DNA from: an uncultured Alistipes sp.
GTDB lineage: Bacteria; Bacteroidota; Bacteroidia; Bacteroidales; Rikenellaceae
Direction of reading: 5' to 3'
Assembly (NCBI RefSeq): GCF_910580175.1
Contig: NZ_CAJTXD010000003.1
Location: 273,565 to 337,564 of the forward strand
Length of the DNA stretch: 64,000 nt
The notes under the pieces are model-generated. The model had not been told where the DNA came from. It worked only from the letters and a program-made list of their open reading frames with translations, and searched no databases. How positions within the stretch are numbered: position 1 is the stretch's first letter; the number at the start of each line of letters is the position of its first letter. The position numbers and the translations under genes are program-made. Shown here one piece after another: positions 18,203 through 31,016 of the stretch.

Positions 18203-19102
18203 ATGAAACCTACGCTTTTTGTATTGGCGGCCGGCATGGGGTCGCGTTATGGCGGTCTCAAACAATTGGACGGTCTCGGCCCCCATGGGGAGACCATCAT
18301 GGATTATTCGATTTTCGATGCCGTCCGCAGCGGCTTCGGCAAAGTGGTCTTCGTCATCCGCAAGGATTTCGAGCAGGATTTCCGCGAAAAGGTGCTCTCG
18401 AAATACGAGAACCACGTTGCGGTGGAGATCGTTTTCCAATCGGTCGATGCGTTGCCCGAAGGTTTCGTGTGTCCGGAGGGCCGTACCAAGCCGTGGGGCA
18501 CGAACCACGCCGTGCTGATGGGCAAGGAGGCGATCCGCGAGCCGTTCGCTGTCATCAATGCCGATGACTTCTACGGCCGCGACGGCTTCCGTGTGCTGGC
18601 CGAGTGGCTCTCGAAGGCCTCGGGCGAAAATCGCTATTGCATGGTGGGCTACCGCGTGGGCAACACGCTTTCGGAGAGCGGCACCGTGTCGCGCGGCATC
18701 TGCTGCACCGACTCCCAGGGCTATCTGACCGGCGTCGTGGAGCGTACCGACATCGCGCGCATCGACGGCAAGATCACTTTCACGGGCGACGACGGCCGCC
18801 CTGCGACCACCGACGACACGACGCCCGTGTCGATGAACATGTGGGGCTTCACGCCCGATTATTTCCGCTATTCGGAGGAGGCTTTCAAGGCGTTTCTGGC
18901 CGAAAACATCGACAAGCCCAAGTGCGAGTTCTACATTCCCTACGTGGTCAACGAATTGATCGTCGGCGGCAAGGCGACGGTCGAAGTGCTCGACACCACG
19001 GCCAAGTGGTTCGGCGTGACCTATGCCGAAGACCGGCAGGGCGTGGTCGACAAGATTCGCGAGTTGGTTGCGGCCGGCGAATACCCCGAGAAGCTGTGGT
19101 AG
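18203..19102 (+). CDS. Sugar-phosphate nucleotidyltransferase family protein
   Basis: A 299-residue protein with a nucleotidyltransferase N-terminus, LAAGMGSRYGGLKQLDGLGP, and the substrate loop VINADDFYGRD. It starts 10 bases after galE and ends the operon before a strong terminator. Length and motifs resemble hexose-1-phosphate uridylyl/thymidylyl transferases, yet no left-handed helix acyltransferase tail is present. Inference: it could supply the UDP-sugar step of galactose use in place of GalT, which is absent here. The nucleotide and sugar are not decided by sequence. Confidence 0.85.
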   Translation: MKPTLFVLAAGMGSRYGGLKQLDGLGPHGETIMDYSIFDAVRSGFGKVVFVIRKDFEQDFREKVLSKYENHVAVEIVFQSVDALPEGFVCPEGRTKPWGTNHAVLMGKEAIREPFAVINADDFYGRDGFRVLAEWLSKASGENRYCMVGYRVGNTLSESGTVSRGICCTDSQGYLTGVVERTDIARIDGKITFTGDDGRPATTDDTTPVSMNMWGFTPDYFRYSEEAFKAFLAENIDKPKCEFYIPYVVNELIVGGKATVEVLDTTAKWFGVTYAEDRQGVVDKIRELVAAGEYPEKLW

Positions 19103-19134
19103 CCGCCAGGCAGGGAAAGCAGCATCTGTTGACG

Positions 19135-19169
19135 CAAGACCCGGAGGAGATGCTCCGGGTCTTGTTTTA
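19135..19169 (+). terminator. Terminator of the galactose operon
   Basis: A 12-bp perfect stem CAAGACCCGGAG/CTCCGGGTCTTG with loop GAGATG, followed by TTTTATT. Confidence 0.85.
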
Positions 19170-19772
19170 TTCTGCCGGTTTGCCGTTGTAGATGAACCGG
19201 GCCAGGCCGTAGATGTAGCGCCGGAAGCCCGGACGATAAGCCAGCAGACGGTCGAACCATCCGAGGTGTCGGCCGGTCAGGCGCACCACGATACCTACGT
19301 AGAACATGGCGAAGAGCGTGCCGATGCCTACGATGTGCCACTGCCACGCTCCGAAAAAGAGATAGCAAGCCGCTATGCCGAGGGCCACGAGCAGGATGTC
19401 GACTGCGATTTTTACCTTGGGGAAGTCGATGCCCGTCGTTCGGCTGACAGCGACGGGAAATCCCTCGCCGGGCATGGTCACGCTGCCGCAGCGCACTTCG
19501 AGCGCGATGCCGATGCCGAGCAGGGTGCAGCCGGTTGCCTGGGCCAGCGCCTGCTGCCAGAGACCGACGGGCATGAGCCACGAGGTAAGCCGCATGTTCA
19601 CGTCGATGAGCATGCCGAAGAGGAAGCCGATGACCAGCTGGAACAACTGCACCCAGATGACGCTCGAACCCAGCATCGAACGCACGCAGACGGCTACGCC
19701 TACGGTCATGACGAACAGCGACAAAAGCAACAGCAGATGCTGCCAGCAAAAGGAAACGATTTTTTCTTTCAT
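19167..19772 (-). CDS. YczE/YitT-like (DUF6198-type) membrane protein
   Basis: A 201-residue protein with five hydrophobic helices and the family-like segments LGSSVIWVQLFQLVIGFLFG, LTSWLMP and MPGEGFPVAVSRTTG. Function is unknown. ATG 19772 is chosen over GTG 19784; it leaves 16 bases to the end of prfC, so the gene is likely read through from prfC. Confidence 0.75.
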   Translation of the reverse strand: MKEKIVSFCWQHLLLLLSLFVMTVGVAVCVRSMLGSSVIWVQLFQLVIGFLFGMLIDVNMRLTSWLMPVGLWQQALAQATGCTLLGIGIALEVRCGSVTMPGEGFPVAVSRTTGIDFPKVKIAVDILLVALGIAACYLFFGAWQWHIVGIGTLFAMFYVGIVVRLTGRHLGWFDRLLAYRPGFRRYIYGLARFIYNGKPAE

Positions 19773-19788
19773 GATGCGTTTCACCTGA

Positions 19789-21372
19789 TCAGAACTCGCT
19801 GGCGAACGAGAACCGGATATCCTTGAAGTTCTCCTGCGCCAGGGTCAGTGCATAGCTCGTATCGGCCAGGAAGACGTCGCGGCCGTGCTTGTCGACGGCC
19901 ATGTTGGTGTGCTTGCGTTTCTTGAAGTCGGCCAGCTGCGCGGCGTTGTCGCTCTCGATCCAGCAGGCTTTGTAGATCGAAATCGGTTCCCAGCGGCACG
20001 AAGCATTGTATTCGTGCTCCAGTCGGTATTGGATCACTTCGAACTGGAGCGCACCCACCGTGCCGATGATCTTGCGGCCGTTGAGGGAGCTGGTGAAGAG
20101 CTGCGCCACACCCTCGTCCATGAGTTGGTCGATGCCCTTGGCCAGCTGCTTGAACTTCATCGGGTCGGCATTCTCGATATAGCGGAACTGCTCGGGCGCG
20201 AACGACGGGATGCCCGTGAACTTGAGCGCTTCGCCTTCGGTAAAGGTGTCGCCGATCTTGAAGTTGCCCGTGTCGTGCAGACCCACGATGTCGCCCGGGA
20301 AAGCGGTGTCGATGACCGATTTTTTTTCGGCCATGAAAGCTGTCGGCGACGAGAATTTCATTTGCTTGCCGCTGCGCACGTGGAGGTAGTTCTTGTTGCG
20401 CTCGAACGTGCCGGAGCATATCTTCAGAAAGGCGATGCGGTCGCGGTGGTTGGGGTCCATGTTGGCGTGGATCTTAAAGACGAACCCCGTCATTTTCCCC
20501 TCCTGCGGTTCGACGGTGCGGGTCTCGGTCGGCGCCGGGCGCGGCGAGGGGGCGATGCGCACGAAGCATTCGAGCAGCTCGCGCACGCCGAAGTTGTTGA
20601 CCGCCGAGCCGAAGAATACGGGCGCCAGCTCGCCCCGCAGGTAGGCGTCGCGGTCGAACGGGTCGTAGACGCCCTCGACCAACTCGACGTCCTGCCGCAG
20701 CTGCTCGGCGAATTTCTCGCCGATATGCCCGGATAGTTCGGGCGCTCCGAGGTCGGAAATCTCCACGGTCGAGGCGTCTGCCGTCTGCTTCTCGTCGGAA
20801 GTAAAGAGCGAGAGTTTCTTCTCGTAGAGGTTGTAGACCCCCTTGAAGGTCGGGCCGTTGGATATGGGGAACGCCAGGGGCCGCACGCGGATGCGCAGTT
20901 CGCGCTCCACCTCGTCCAGCAGGTCGAAAGGTTCCTTGGAGGGGCGGTCGAGCTTGTTGATGAAGACGATGACGGGCGTTCGGCGCATGCGGCACACCTC
21001 CATGAGCTTGCGCGTCTGTGCCTCGACGCCCTTGGCGCCGTCGATGACGATGATGACCGAGTCGACGGCCGTGAGCGTGCGGTAGGTGTCCTCGGCGAAG
21101 TCTTCGTGGCCGGGCGTGTCGAGGATGTTGATCTTGCAGCCGGCGTATTCGAAACCCATGACGGCCGTGGCGACCGAGATGCCGCGCTGCCGCTCGATCT
21201 CCATGAAGTCGGAGGTGGCGCCTTTCTTGATCTTGTTGCTCTTGACGGCGCCGGCCACGTGGATGGCGCCGCCGAAGAGGAGCAGTTTTTCGGTCAGGGT
21301 CGTTTTACCCGCGTCGGGGTGGGCGATTACCGCAAAAGTGCGGCGGCGGAGTATTTCGTCGTGTAAAGCCAT
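19789..21372 (-). CDS. prfC: Peptide chain release factor 3
   Basis: A 527-residue translational GTPase. The G1 loop is [16 protein letters not shown]2/G3 lie around [14 protein letters not shown] and DTPGHEDF, and G4 is [11 protein letters not shown]. It recycles RF1/RF2 after termination. It lies 4 bases downstream of nadB and 16 bases upstream of the YczE-like gene. Confidence 0.96.
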   Translation of the reverse strand: MALHDEILRRRTFAVIAHPDAGKTTLTEKLLLFGGAIHVAGAVKSNKIKKGATSDFMEIERQRGISVATAVMGFEYAGCKINILDTPGHEDFAEDTYRTLTAVDSVIIVIDGAKGVEAQTRKLMEVCRMRRTPVIVFINKLDRPSKEPFDLLDEVERELRIRVRPLAFPISNGPTFKGVYNLYEKKLSLFTSDEKQTADASTVEISDLGAPELSGHIGEKFAEQLRQDVELVEGVYDPFDRDAYLRGELAPVFFGSAVNNFGVRELLECFVRIAPSPRPAPTETRTVEPQEGKMTGFVFKIHANMDPNHRDRIAFLKICSGTFERNKNYLHVRSGKQMKFSSPTAFMAEKKSVIDTAFPGDIVGLHDTGNFKIGDTFTEGEALKFTGIPSFAPEQFRYIENADPMKFKQLAKGIDQLMDEGVAQLFTSSLNGRKIIGTVGALQFEVIQYRLEHEYNASCRWEPISIYKACWIESDNAAQLADFKKRKHTNMAVDKHGRDVFLADTSYALTLAQENFKDIRFSFASEF

Positions 21373-21376
21373 ATTA

Positions 21377-22927
21377 TTAAATATAGTCCATGTTGTAGTG
21401 GCAGCCCACCGACTCCTTGATTTCGCGGCCCTGCTTGATGACCAGATAGGCCACGGCGATCATGTTGCGCAGTTCGCACAGGTCGCGGTTGGGTTTGGTC
21501 TTGCTGTAGAGTTCCTCGGTCTCTTCGTAGAGGGTCGACAGGCGCCGCATGGCGCGTTTGAGCGAGAGGTTCGACCGCACGATGCCGACGTAGTTGGACA
21601 TGATGGTCTGCATCTCGCGCTTCGACTGGATGATCATCAGCATCTCCTCGGTGTGCTGCGTGCCCTCGAAATCCCAGTCGGGGATGCCCTCCTGGAACTC
21701 TGCCTTGCTAAGCTGCGCCGCGGCATGGCGGGCGGCCCGGTCGGCGTAGACCACCGCTTCGATGAGCGAATTCGAAGCCAGGCGGTTGGCGCCGTGCAGC
21801 CCCGTGCAGGAGGTCTCGCCCAGGGCATAGAGACGTCGGACGGAGGTCTGTCCGTCGGTGTCGACCTTCACGCCGCCGCAGCAGTAGTGCGCCGCCGGGG
21901 TCACGGGAATCAGGTCGGAGGTAATGTCGATGCCGATGGACTTGCACTTCTCGTAGATGTTGGGGAAGTGGCTCCGCACGGCAGCGGGGTCTTTGTGCGT
22001 GACGTCCAGGTAGACGAAATCTTCGCCCCGGCGTGTCATTTCGCTATATATGGCCCGGGCCACCACGTCGCGGGGGGCCAGCGACTTCATGGGGTGGTAC
22101 TTGTCCATGAATTCCTCGCCCGATTGCAGGCGCAGGATGGCACCGAAGCCGCGCATAGCTTCGGTTATGAGGAAGTTGGGCTTCTCGCCCGGGTTGTAGA
22201 GCGTGGTGGGGTGGAACTGGATGAACTCCATGTTTTCGGTCAGCGCCTTGGCCCGGTGGCACATGGCGATGCCGTCGCCCGTCGCTACGACGGGGTTCGA
22301 GGTCGTGGAGTAGATGTTGCCGCAGCCGCCCGTCGCCACGATGGTAAATTTCGCCAGCATGGTTTCGATCTCGTTGGTGCGTTCGTTGAGCACGTAGGCT
22401 CCGAAGCAGGCCAGACCGCGGGTGTGGCGCGTGACGAATTCGCCCAGGTGGTGCTGCGTCAAAAGGTCGATGGCGAAGCGATGTTCGAGCACCGTGATGT
22501 TCGGGTGGCTGCGTACCGATTCGATGAGCGCCCGTTCGATTTCGGCGCCCGTGAGGTCTTCGTGGTGGAGGATGCGGTGTTCGGAGTGGCCGCCTTCGCG
22601 GTTGAGTTCGAACCGTCCGTCGGGTGTCTTGTCGAAGCGCGTGCCCCAGGCGATCAGGTCGCCGATCAGCTCGGGAGCGCTCCGTACGACCAGTTCGACG
22701 GCTTCCTGACGGCACTTTCCGGCTCCGCAGACCAGCGTGTCGCCGATGTGCTTCTCGAACGTGTCGGGGGCGTAGGTTACCGAGCAGATGCCGCCTTGGG
22801 CGTAGTTGGTGTTGCATTCCTTGATTTCGCCCTTGGTCACGACGGTAACGTGTCCGTGGGCGGCGGCTTTCAGCGCGAACGAAAGACCTGCGGCGCCGGA
22901 ACCGATGACCAAAAAGTCGGTTTTCAT
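21377..22927 (-). CDS. nadB: L-aspartate oxidase
   Basis: A 516-residue flavoprotein. FAD binding is visible in [16 protein letters not shown] and [36 protein letters not shown] and TNYAQGGI are family motifs. It makes iminoaspartate for NAD synthesis; nadA and nadC are not in the window. It is read from a promoter facing that of queA. Confidence 0.95.
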   Translation of the reverse strand: MKTDFLVIGSGAAGLSFALKAAAHGHVTVVTKGEIKECNTNYAQGGICSVTYAPDTFEKHIGDTLVCGAGKCRQEAVELVVRSAPELIGDLIAWGTRFDKTPDGRFELNREGGHSEHRILHHEDLTGAEIERALIESVRSHPNITVLEHRFAIDLLTQHHLGEFVTRHTRGLACFGAYVLNERTNEIETMLAKFTIVATGGCGNIYSTTSNPVVATGDGIAMCHRAKALTENMEFIQFHPTTLYNPGEKPNFLITEAMRGFGAILRLQSGEEFMDKYHPMKSLAPRDVVARAIYSEMTRRGEDFVYLDVTHKDPAAVRSHFPNIYEKCKSIGIDITSDLIPVTPAAHYCCGGVKVDTDGQTSVRRLYALGETSCTGLHGANRLASNSLIEAVVYADRAARHAAAQLSKAEFQEGIPDWDFEGTQHTEEMLMIIQSKREMQTIMSNYVGIVRSNLSLKRAMRRLSTLYEETEELYSKTKPNRDLCELRNMIAVAYLVIKQGREIKESVGCHYNMDYI

Positions 22928-22953
22928 GGATTCGAACCTTTTTTAAAGCGTTG

Positions 22954-22989
22954 CAAAGATACGAATAAAGTATTTAAAATGTAACTTTG
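22954..22989. promoter_or_regulatory. Back-to-back -7 boxes of nadB (-) and queA (+)
   Basis: Minus strand TATCTTTG at 22954-22961 and plus strand TAACTTTG at 22982-22989, 20 bases apart. Both match TAnnTTTG; -33 boxes are not clear. The two promoters probably interfere with each other. Confidence 0.6.
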
Positions 22990-23011
22990 CGGCACGATCA
23001 AGAACGAAATT

Positions 23012-24223
23012 ATGGAACGGCATATAGCGATCGAAAATTATTGTTACGAGCTGCCCGAGGAGCGGATCGCCAAATTTCCCCTCGCGGAACGGAGCGCGTC
23101 GAAACTGCTGGTGTGGCGCGCCGGGGCGATCGGGGAGCGGCGTTTCGCGCAGATAGGCGACGTGCTTCCGGCCGGGGAGCTGCTGGTGTTCAACGACACC
23201 AAAGTGATTCGTGCCCGCATCATCATGCACAAACCCACGGGCGCCCGCATCGAGGTGTTCTGCCTCGAACCTCATGCTCCGGCCGACTACGAACGGGCGT
23301 TCGCCGTGACGGGCAGCTGCGAGTGGTCGTGCGTCGTAGGCAATGTGAAGAAATGGAAAGACGGCCCCGTGCAGATCGATTTCGAGTATGACGGGCGGCC
23401 CGAGTGTCTGCGGGCTTTTTTGGTCGGCGAGAACGGCCGCGAGCGCATCGTGCGTTTCGAGTGGTCGGCGCCGCTGACGTTCGGTCGGCTGCTCGAATGC
23501 CTGGGCCGCATACCGATTCCGCCCTACCTCAACCGCGAGAGCCAAGAGATCGACAACACGCGCTACCAGACCGTTTATTCCAAGTTCGAGGGTTCGGTGG
23601 CGGCGCCTACGGCCGGACTGCACTTCACATCGGAACTCATCGAAGCGATGAAGACGCGCGGCTTCGGGTTCGAGGAGGTCACGCTGCATGTCGGCGCCGG
23701 TACGTTCTTGCCTGTCAAGGAGCAGGACGCCGCGCGGCACCCGATGCACACCGAACATTTCGAGGTAAGGCGTTCGACGGTGGCGCGGCTGCTCGAAAAA
23801 TGGGGCCATATCACGGCAGTGGGAACAACTTCGGTGCGTACGCTCGAATCGCTGGCGGCCCTGGCGTGGCGGATCCGCACGTCGGGAACACCCGATGCGG
23901 AGCGCGTGATCGGGCAGTGGGAGCTGTACGACATTCCCCACGAATTTTCGGGCCGCGATGCGCTGACCGAGCTGCTGGGCTACATGGATGCGCACGGACT
24001 CGACCGGCTGAAGGCCGCGACGCAGATCATGATTACGCCGCTGGGCTACGAATTCCGCATCGTGAATAACATAGTTACCAATTTCCACCAGCCTTCCTCT
24101 ACGCTGCTGCTGCTTGTAGCGGCCTACGTGGGCGACGACTGGCGGCGCATCTACGACTACGCCCTTTCGCACGATTTCCGTTTTCTGAGCTACGGCGACT
24201 CGTCGGTGCTGATGCGGGATTGA
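23012..24223 (+). CDS. queA: S-adenosylmethionine:tRNA ribosyltransferase-isomerase
   Basis: A 403-residue enzyme that adds the cyclopentene ring precursor to preQ1 in tRNA, making epoxyqueuosine. Visible motifs: YELPEERIAKFPLAERSASKL, FNDTKVIRAR, IPPYLNRESQEID, YQTVYSKFEGSVAAPTAGLHF and GTTSVRTLES. Residues between about 260 and 310 carry an insertion typical of bacteroidetes. It is monocistronic with its own terminator. Confidence 0.95.
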   Translation: MERHIAIENYCYELPEERIAKFPLAERSASKLLVWRAGAIGERRFAQIGDVLPAGELLVFNDTKVIRARIIMHKPTGARIEVFCLEPHAPADYERAFAVTGSCEWSCVVGNVKKWKDGPVQIDFEYDGRPECLRAFLVGENGRERIVRFEWSAPLTFGRLLECLGRIPIPPYLNRESQEIDNTRYQTVYSKFEGSVAAPTAGLHFTSELIEAMKTRGFGFEEVTLHVGAGTFLPVKEQDAARHPMHTEHFEVRRSTVARLLEKWGHITAVGTTSVRTLESLAALAWRIRTSGTPDAERVIGQWELYDIPHEFSGRDALTELLGYMDAHGLDRLKAATQIMITPLGYEFRIVNNIVTNFHQPSSTLLLLVAAYVGDDWRRIYDYALSHDFRFLSYGDSSVLMRD

Positions 24224-24243
24224 CCGGGAATCCGGGCAAAACG

Positions 24244-24280
24244 AGAGGGACGTTCCTTACAATGGAACGTCCCTCTTTTG
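24244..24280 (+). terminator. Terminator of queA
   Basis: Stem AGAGGGACGTTCC/GGAACGTCCCTCT with a 7-nt loop, followed by TTTTG. Confidence 0.85.
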
Positions 24281-24294
24281 TTGTCGGGCGGGAT

Positions 24295-24897
24295 TTAGAA
24301 GTTGTAGCCTACGCTGATGGAGAAGCAGCTGTTGCGCAGCGTGCCCTCGCCGTCGCTCTCCTTTAAAAGATTCAGGCAGCCGATGTCGTAGCCCAGTCCG
24401 AAGTAGATGCGCTTCCAGACGACGCCCGCACCCAGACGCACGCCCAGGTCAGAGCGTTTCAGTTCGCCGTCGCTGCCGAAGATGTCGAACTTTGCATCTT
24501 CGAATTTCGCCTTGCCGCCGATGCCGATACCGTAGTAAAGGCCTGCGAAGGGTTGGATTGTAACCACGTCTTTGATGTTGAAGTGGTAGTTTACCAACAC
24601 GGGAATTTGCAGATAGGAAGGACGGAAACTCACGCCCTCGATTTTGCCGCCGCGGCTCGAAAAGGCGAGACCGGTTTCAAGGTAGAAAGGCAGTTTGCCG
24701 GAGAGCAGGATCTGGTCGGAAACGGCGATGTGGAACGCAGCCCGGGATTTGGAGCCGATGGATACGCCCTCGGCCGAAATCGAATAGTTCGACAGGTTGA
24801 GACCGGCGCGGACCCCCAGGATGTTCTTTTTGAAACTTTGTGCCGAAACGGCGTTCGCCAACAGGATGGCGGTCATGATAAGTAATGCTTTTCTCAT
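24295..24897 (-). CDS. Outer membrane beta-barrel (porin-family/PorT-like) protein
   Basis: A 200-residue protein with a signal peptide (cleavage after about VSAQ, residue 20) and alternating hydrophobic strands. The opening GVRAGLNLSNYS, the middle YLQIPVLVNYHF and the terminal CFSISVGYNF (aromatic last residue) are typical of small eight-strand bacteroidete barrels. Function is unknown. A -7 box TATATTTG lies on the minus strand at 24929-24936. Confidence 0.85.
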   Translation of the reverse strand: MRKALLIMTAILLANAVSAQSFKKNILGVRAGLNLSNYSISAEGVSIGSKSRAAFHIAVSDQILLSGKLPFYLETGLAFSSRGGKIEGVSFRPSYLQIPVLVNYHFNIKDVVTIQPFAGLYYGIGIGGKAKFEDAKFDIFGSDGELKRSDLGVRLGAGVVWKRIYFGLGYDIGCLNLLKESDGEGTLRNSCFSISVGYNF

Positions 24898-26660
<1,763 letters not shown>

Positions 26661-26681
26661 GTTCCGCACTTCAATAATCGG

Positions 26682-26716
26682 TTCCGGCAGCCTGCAACAG
26701 GCTGCCGGAATTTTTT
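26682..26716 (+). terminator. Terminator of eno
   Basis: Perfect 13-bp stem TTCCGGCAGCCTG/CAGGCTGCCGGAA, loop CAA, then TTTTTTG. Confidence 0.9.
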
Positions 26717-26898
26717 GTCTGTAAAATGGCCCCGGTATCGGCTCTTGCGCCTACTGCGGCTCTTGGCGCCATGCGGGCCGCAGCCTCCCTCGGCGGAGGC
26801 CCGCAAATGCGTGTCCCGCAGGCTGCGTCCGAAAACCATGTTTGCCCAGTGTTTTTTTGTCGCAACCTTGGCCGCAGTCGGTTTTGATGGGACGGCGT

Positions 26899-26929
26899 TT
26901 TGAAATCCCGAACCGATATCGTATTTTTA
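26899..26929 (+). promoter_or_regulatory. Promoter of the radical SAM maturase gene
   Basis: TTTG (26899-26902), 19-bp spacer, TATTTTTA (26922-26929; last base differs from TAnnTTTG). Transcription would begin near 26936, which favours the ATG at 26957 as the true start. Confidence 0.6.
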
Positions 26930-26956
26930 CCGGCGATGAAAAAAAGTTGCAAGGGA

Positions 26957-28213
26957 ATGAAAGATATTTTCACTTTCCGCGATGCAGAAAAACAGGTCGG
27001 CCCCGTGGCTTTTACGACCATGCTGAAGCCGGCCGGCTCGGCCTGTAACCTCGATTGCTGCTATTGTTATTACCTCGATAAAGCGGCACAGTATGGCGGC
27101 CGGCAAGCCGTGATGAACGACGAGCTGCTGGAACTCTATGTCCGTCAATACATCGAAGCCAACGAAGTGCCGACCGTGCAGTTTTGCTGGCATGGCGGGG
27201 AGCCGTTGTTGCTGGGCCTCGACTTTTATCGTCGGGCGACCGCGCTGCAACAGAAATATGCCGATGGCAAACGGATCGAAAACACATTGCAGACCAACGG
27301 TATGCTGGTCGACGAGGCGTGGTGCGAATTTTTCGCTGCGAACGATTTTCTGGTGGGCGTTTCGCTCGACGGCCCCGAGGATATTCACGATGCGTTCCGC
27401 ATGACCCGGGGCGGGGCGCCGACGTTCGGGCGGGTAATGGGAACGATCGGGCTGTTGCGCGACTTCGGCGTGGAATATAATACGTTGAGCGTGGCGAGCC
27501 GCCTTTGCGAGGGGCGCGGCGACGAAATCTATCGGTTCTTCCGCGATACGGTGGGCAGCCGCTACATGCAGTTCCTGCCTGCCGTGGAGCATGTCATCGA
27601 CCGTCCCGGGATGCGCCGCCCGGTAATCGTTTCGCCGGATCACGAGGGGGCGCGGCTGGCCGACTGGTCGATCACGGCACAAGGTTACGGCGATTTTCTG
27701 TGCGACATTTTCGACCGATGGGTGGTAAGCGACGTGGGCCGATGCTATGTACAGCTGTTCGAAGCCACGCTGGCGCAATGGTGCGGCGTGCCTCCGGGCG
27801 TCTGTTCGATGGGCGAAACGTGCGGCGACGCGCTGGTCGTGGAGCATAACGGCGATGTTTATTCCTGCGATCACTTCGTATATCCCGCATATTTGTTGGG
27901 CAATATCCGCGAAACGCCTCTCGCCGAAATCTATCGGTCGCAGAAACGCCGCGACTTCGGACTGGCGAAGCGCAATGCGCTGCCTGCGGAGTGTCTGCGC
28001 TGCAAATATTATTTCGCCTGCCGTGGCGAATGCCCGAAACACCGGTTCGAAACGGGCGCGGACGGATGCCGCAAAAATTCGCTCTGCGAGGGCTTGATGC
28101 GCTATTTCCGCCATGCCGAACCTTATATGGATCGCATGCGCGAATTGTTGGCCGCAAATGAATCCCCGGCGTGGGTAATGCCTTTCGCCCGGGCGAGAAT
28201 GGGGCTGGAATAA
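26957..28213 (+). CDS. Anaerobic sulfatase-maturating-type radical SAM/SPASM enzyme
   Basis: A 418-residue protein. The radical SAM cluster motif C30-x3-C34-x2-C37 is followed by YYL; the WHGGEPLL, TNGMLVDEAWCEFF and GVSLDGPEDIHD segments and the C-terminal cysteine-rich SPASM region (CSMGETCGD, YSCDHFVYP, CLRCKYYFACRGECPKHRF) match the anSME/ChuR family, which oxidises an active-site Ser or Cys of sulfatases to formylglycine. No type I sulfatase substrate is encoded in the window. Upstream in-frame starts at 26900 (TTG) and 26936 (ATG) are rejected on promoter position. Confidence 0.9.
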   Translation: MKDIFTFRDAEKQVGPVAFTTMLKPAGSACNLDCCYCYYLDKAAQYGGRQAVMNDELLELYVRQYIEANEVPTVQFCWHGGEPLLLGLDFYRRATALQQKYADGKRIENTLQTNGMLVDEAWCEFFAANDFLVGVSLDGPEDIHDAFRMTRGGAPTFGRVMGTIGLLRDFGVEYNTLSVASRLCEGRGDEIYRFFRDTVGSRYMQFLPAVEHVIDRPGMRRPVIVSPDHEGARLADWSITAQGYGDFLCDIFDRWVVSDVGRCYVQLFEATLAQWCGVPPGVCSMGETCGDALVVEHNGDVYSCDHFVYPAYLLGNIRETPLAEIYRSQKRRDFGLAKRNALPAECLRCKYYFACRGECPKHRFETGADGCRKNSLCEGLMRYFRHAEPYMDRMRELLAANESPAWVMPFARARMGLE

Positions 28214-28215
28214 AG

Positions 28216-28500
28216 ACTCGCCGAGACTATCCGAATTTCTCCGAGTCTCCCGAGTCTTCCCGGGTTTCTCCGAGTCTTCCCGAGTCTTCCCGGGTTTCCC
28301 CGAGTCTCCCGAGTCTCCCGAGTCTCCCCGGGTTTTCCCGAGTTTTCCGGACTTTCCCCGGCTTTCCCCAAGTCTCTCCTGGGTCTTTCTGGCTCCCCGG
28401 GTTTCTCCGAGTCTCCCCGGGTTTTCCCGGGTCTTCCCGAGTTTTCCGGACTTTCCCCGGCTTTCCCTAAGTCTATCCTGGGTCTTTCTGGCTTCCCGGG
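28216..28500. repeat. C/T-rich degenerate tandem repeat with higher-order duplication
   Basis: The plus strand is built of 9-11 base variants of CCGAGTCTTC and CCCGGGTTTTC, with few A. A longer block, from CCCGAGTTTTCCGGACTT to GGGTCTTTCTGGC, occurs twice (about 28332-28394 and 28437-28494). On the minus strand open frames give Gly/Lys/Glu/Arg/Pro-rich peptides, but none has a family match or clear start. The repeat fills the gap between the radical SAM gene and the tRNA-His terminator. Confidence 0.85.
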
Positions 28501-28596
28501 CGCAAGGGGCGTGATGTGCGCGAGGGCCTGCCGGCGGGAAAGATGCGCGGGCGGCTCGGGCGGGCGGTAAGCGCGGGCACGACTGGCTGCTGCGAA

Positions 28597-28629
28597 ATAA
28601 AAAAAGAGATTCCAGCAAAGGAATCTCTT
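28597..28629 (-). terminator. Terminator of tRNA-His
   Basis: Minus strand stem AAGAGATTCC/GGAATCTCTT (10 bp) with a 6-nt loop, then a T-rich run. It begins nine bases after the tRNA 3' end. Confidence 0.8.
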
Positions 28630-28637
28630 CGTTTTCG

Positions 28638-28712
<75 letters not shown>

Positions 28713-28743
28713 GTCTATACGGCATGCGTGCCGTATCGGAGTG

Positions 28744-28775
28744 CAAATGTAATACACTTTTTCGCTTTTGCCAAA
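28744..28775 (-). promoter_or_regulatory. Promoter of tRNA-His
   Basis: Minus strand TTTG (28772-28775), 20-bp spacer, TACATTTG (28744-28751). An 8-bp hairpin, ATACGGCA/TGCCGTAT (28717-28736), lies between promoter and tRNA and may be part of the processed leader. Confidence 0.75.
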
Positions 28776-28812
28776 TAAAACGGGCGAAAAATCGAAATCG
28801 CCGTCCGCTGCA

Positions 28813-28895
28813 TGTCAAAATGACAGGCTGGTCTGTATCTTTGTCAGCGCAAGGCCGGCGGAATCTGCCAAAAATGGGTTGGCACACCTCTTGAT
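28813..28895 (+). promoter_or_regulatory. Candidate heat-shock control region of groES-groEL
   Basis: Three signals lie within 85 bases: the inverted repeat TGTCA-N3-TGACA (28813-28825), a -7-like TATCTTTG (28836-28843), and TGGCACACCTCTTGAT (28880-28895), which is close to the sigma-54 pattern TGGCAC-N5-TTGC. Which one is used cannot be decided. The groES leader would be about 130-180 bases. Confidence 0.45.
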
Positions 28896-29027
28896 GGATA
28901 GCGAGTTGCAAACGGAGTCCGGATTGCGGAAGATGCGGAGTCCGGATTTGAGAGCCGGATCGCAAAAAGCCGGAAATAGAGTTTCGAATATCAAAGGAAC
29001 ATACATAACTTAACAATTGGAAAAACT

Positions 29028-30942
<1,915 letters not shown>

Positions 30943-30961
30943 CGGATTCCCGTTTTACGGT

Positions 30962-31004
30962 AAAACCCCGGTTTGCCTTTGGCAAACCGGGGTTTTGTTT
31001 TTTC
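30962..31004. terminator. Terminator between groEL and the anti-sigma gene
   Basis: Perfect 16-bp stem AAAACCCCGGTTTGCC with loop TTT, followed by GTTTTTT. A-rich on the other side, so it can serve both converging units. Confidence 0.9.
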
Positions 31005-31016
31005 GGCAGGTTCGGA

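Noticed and set aside
28216..28500. CRISPR array
   Set aside because: Unit length of 9-11 bases, no spacers and no cas genes.
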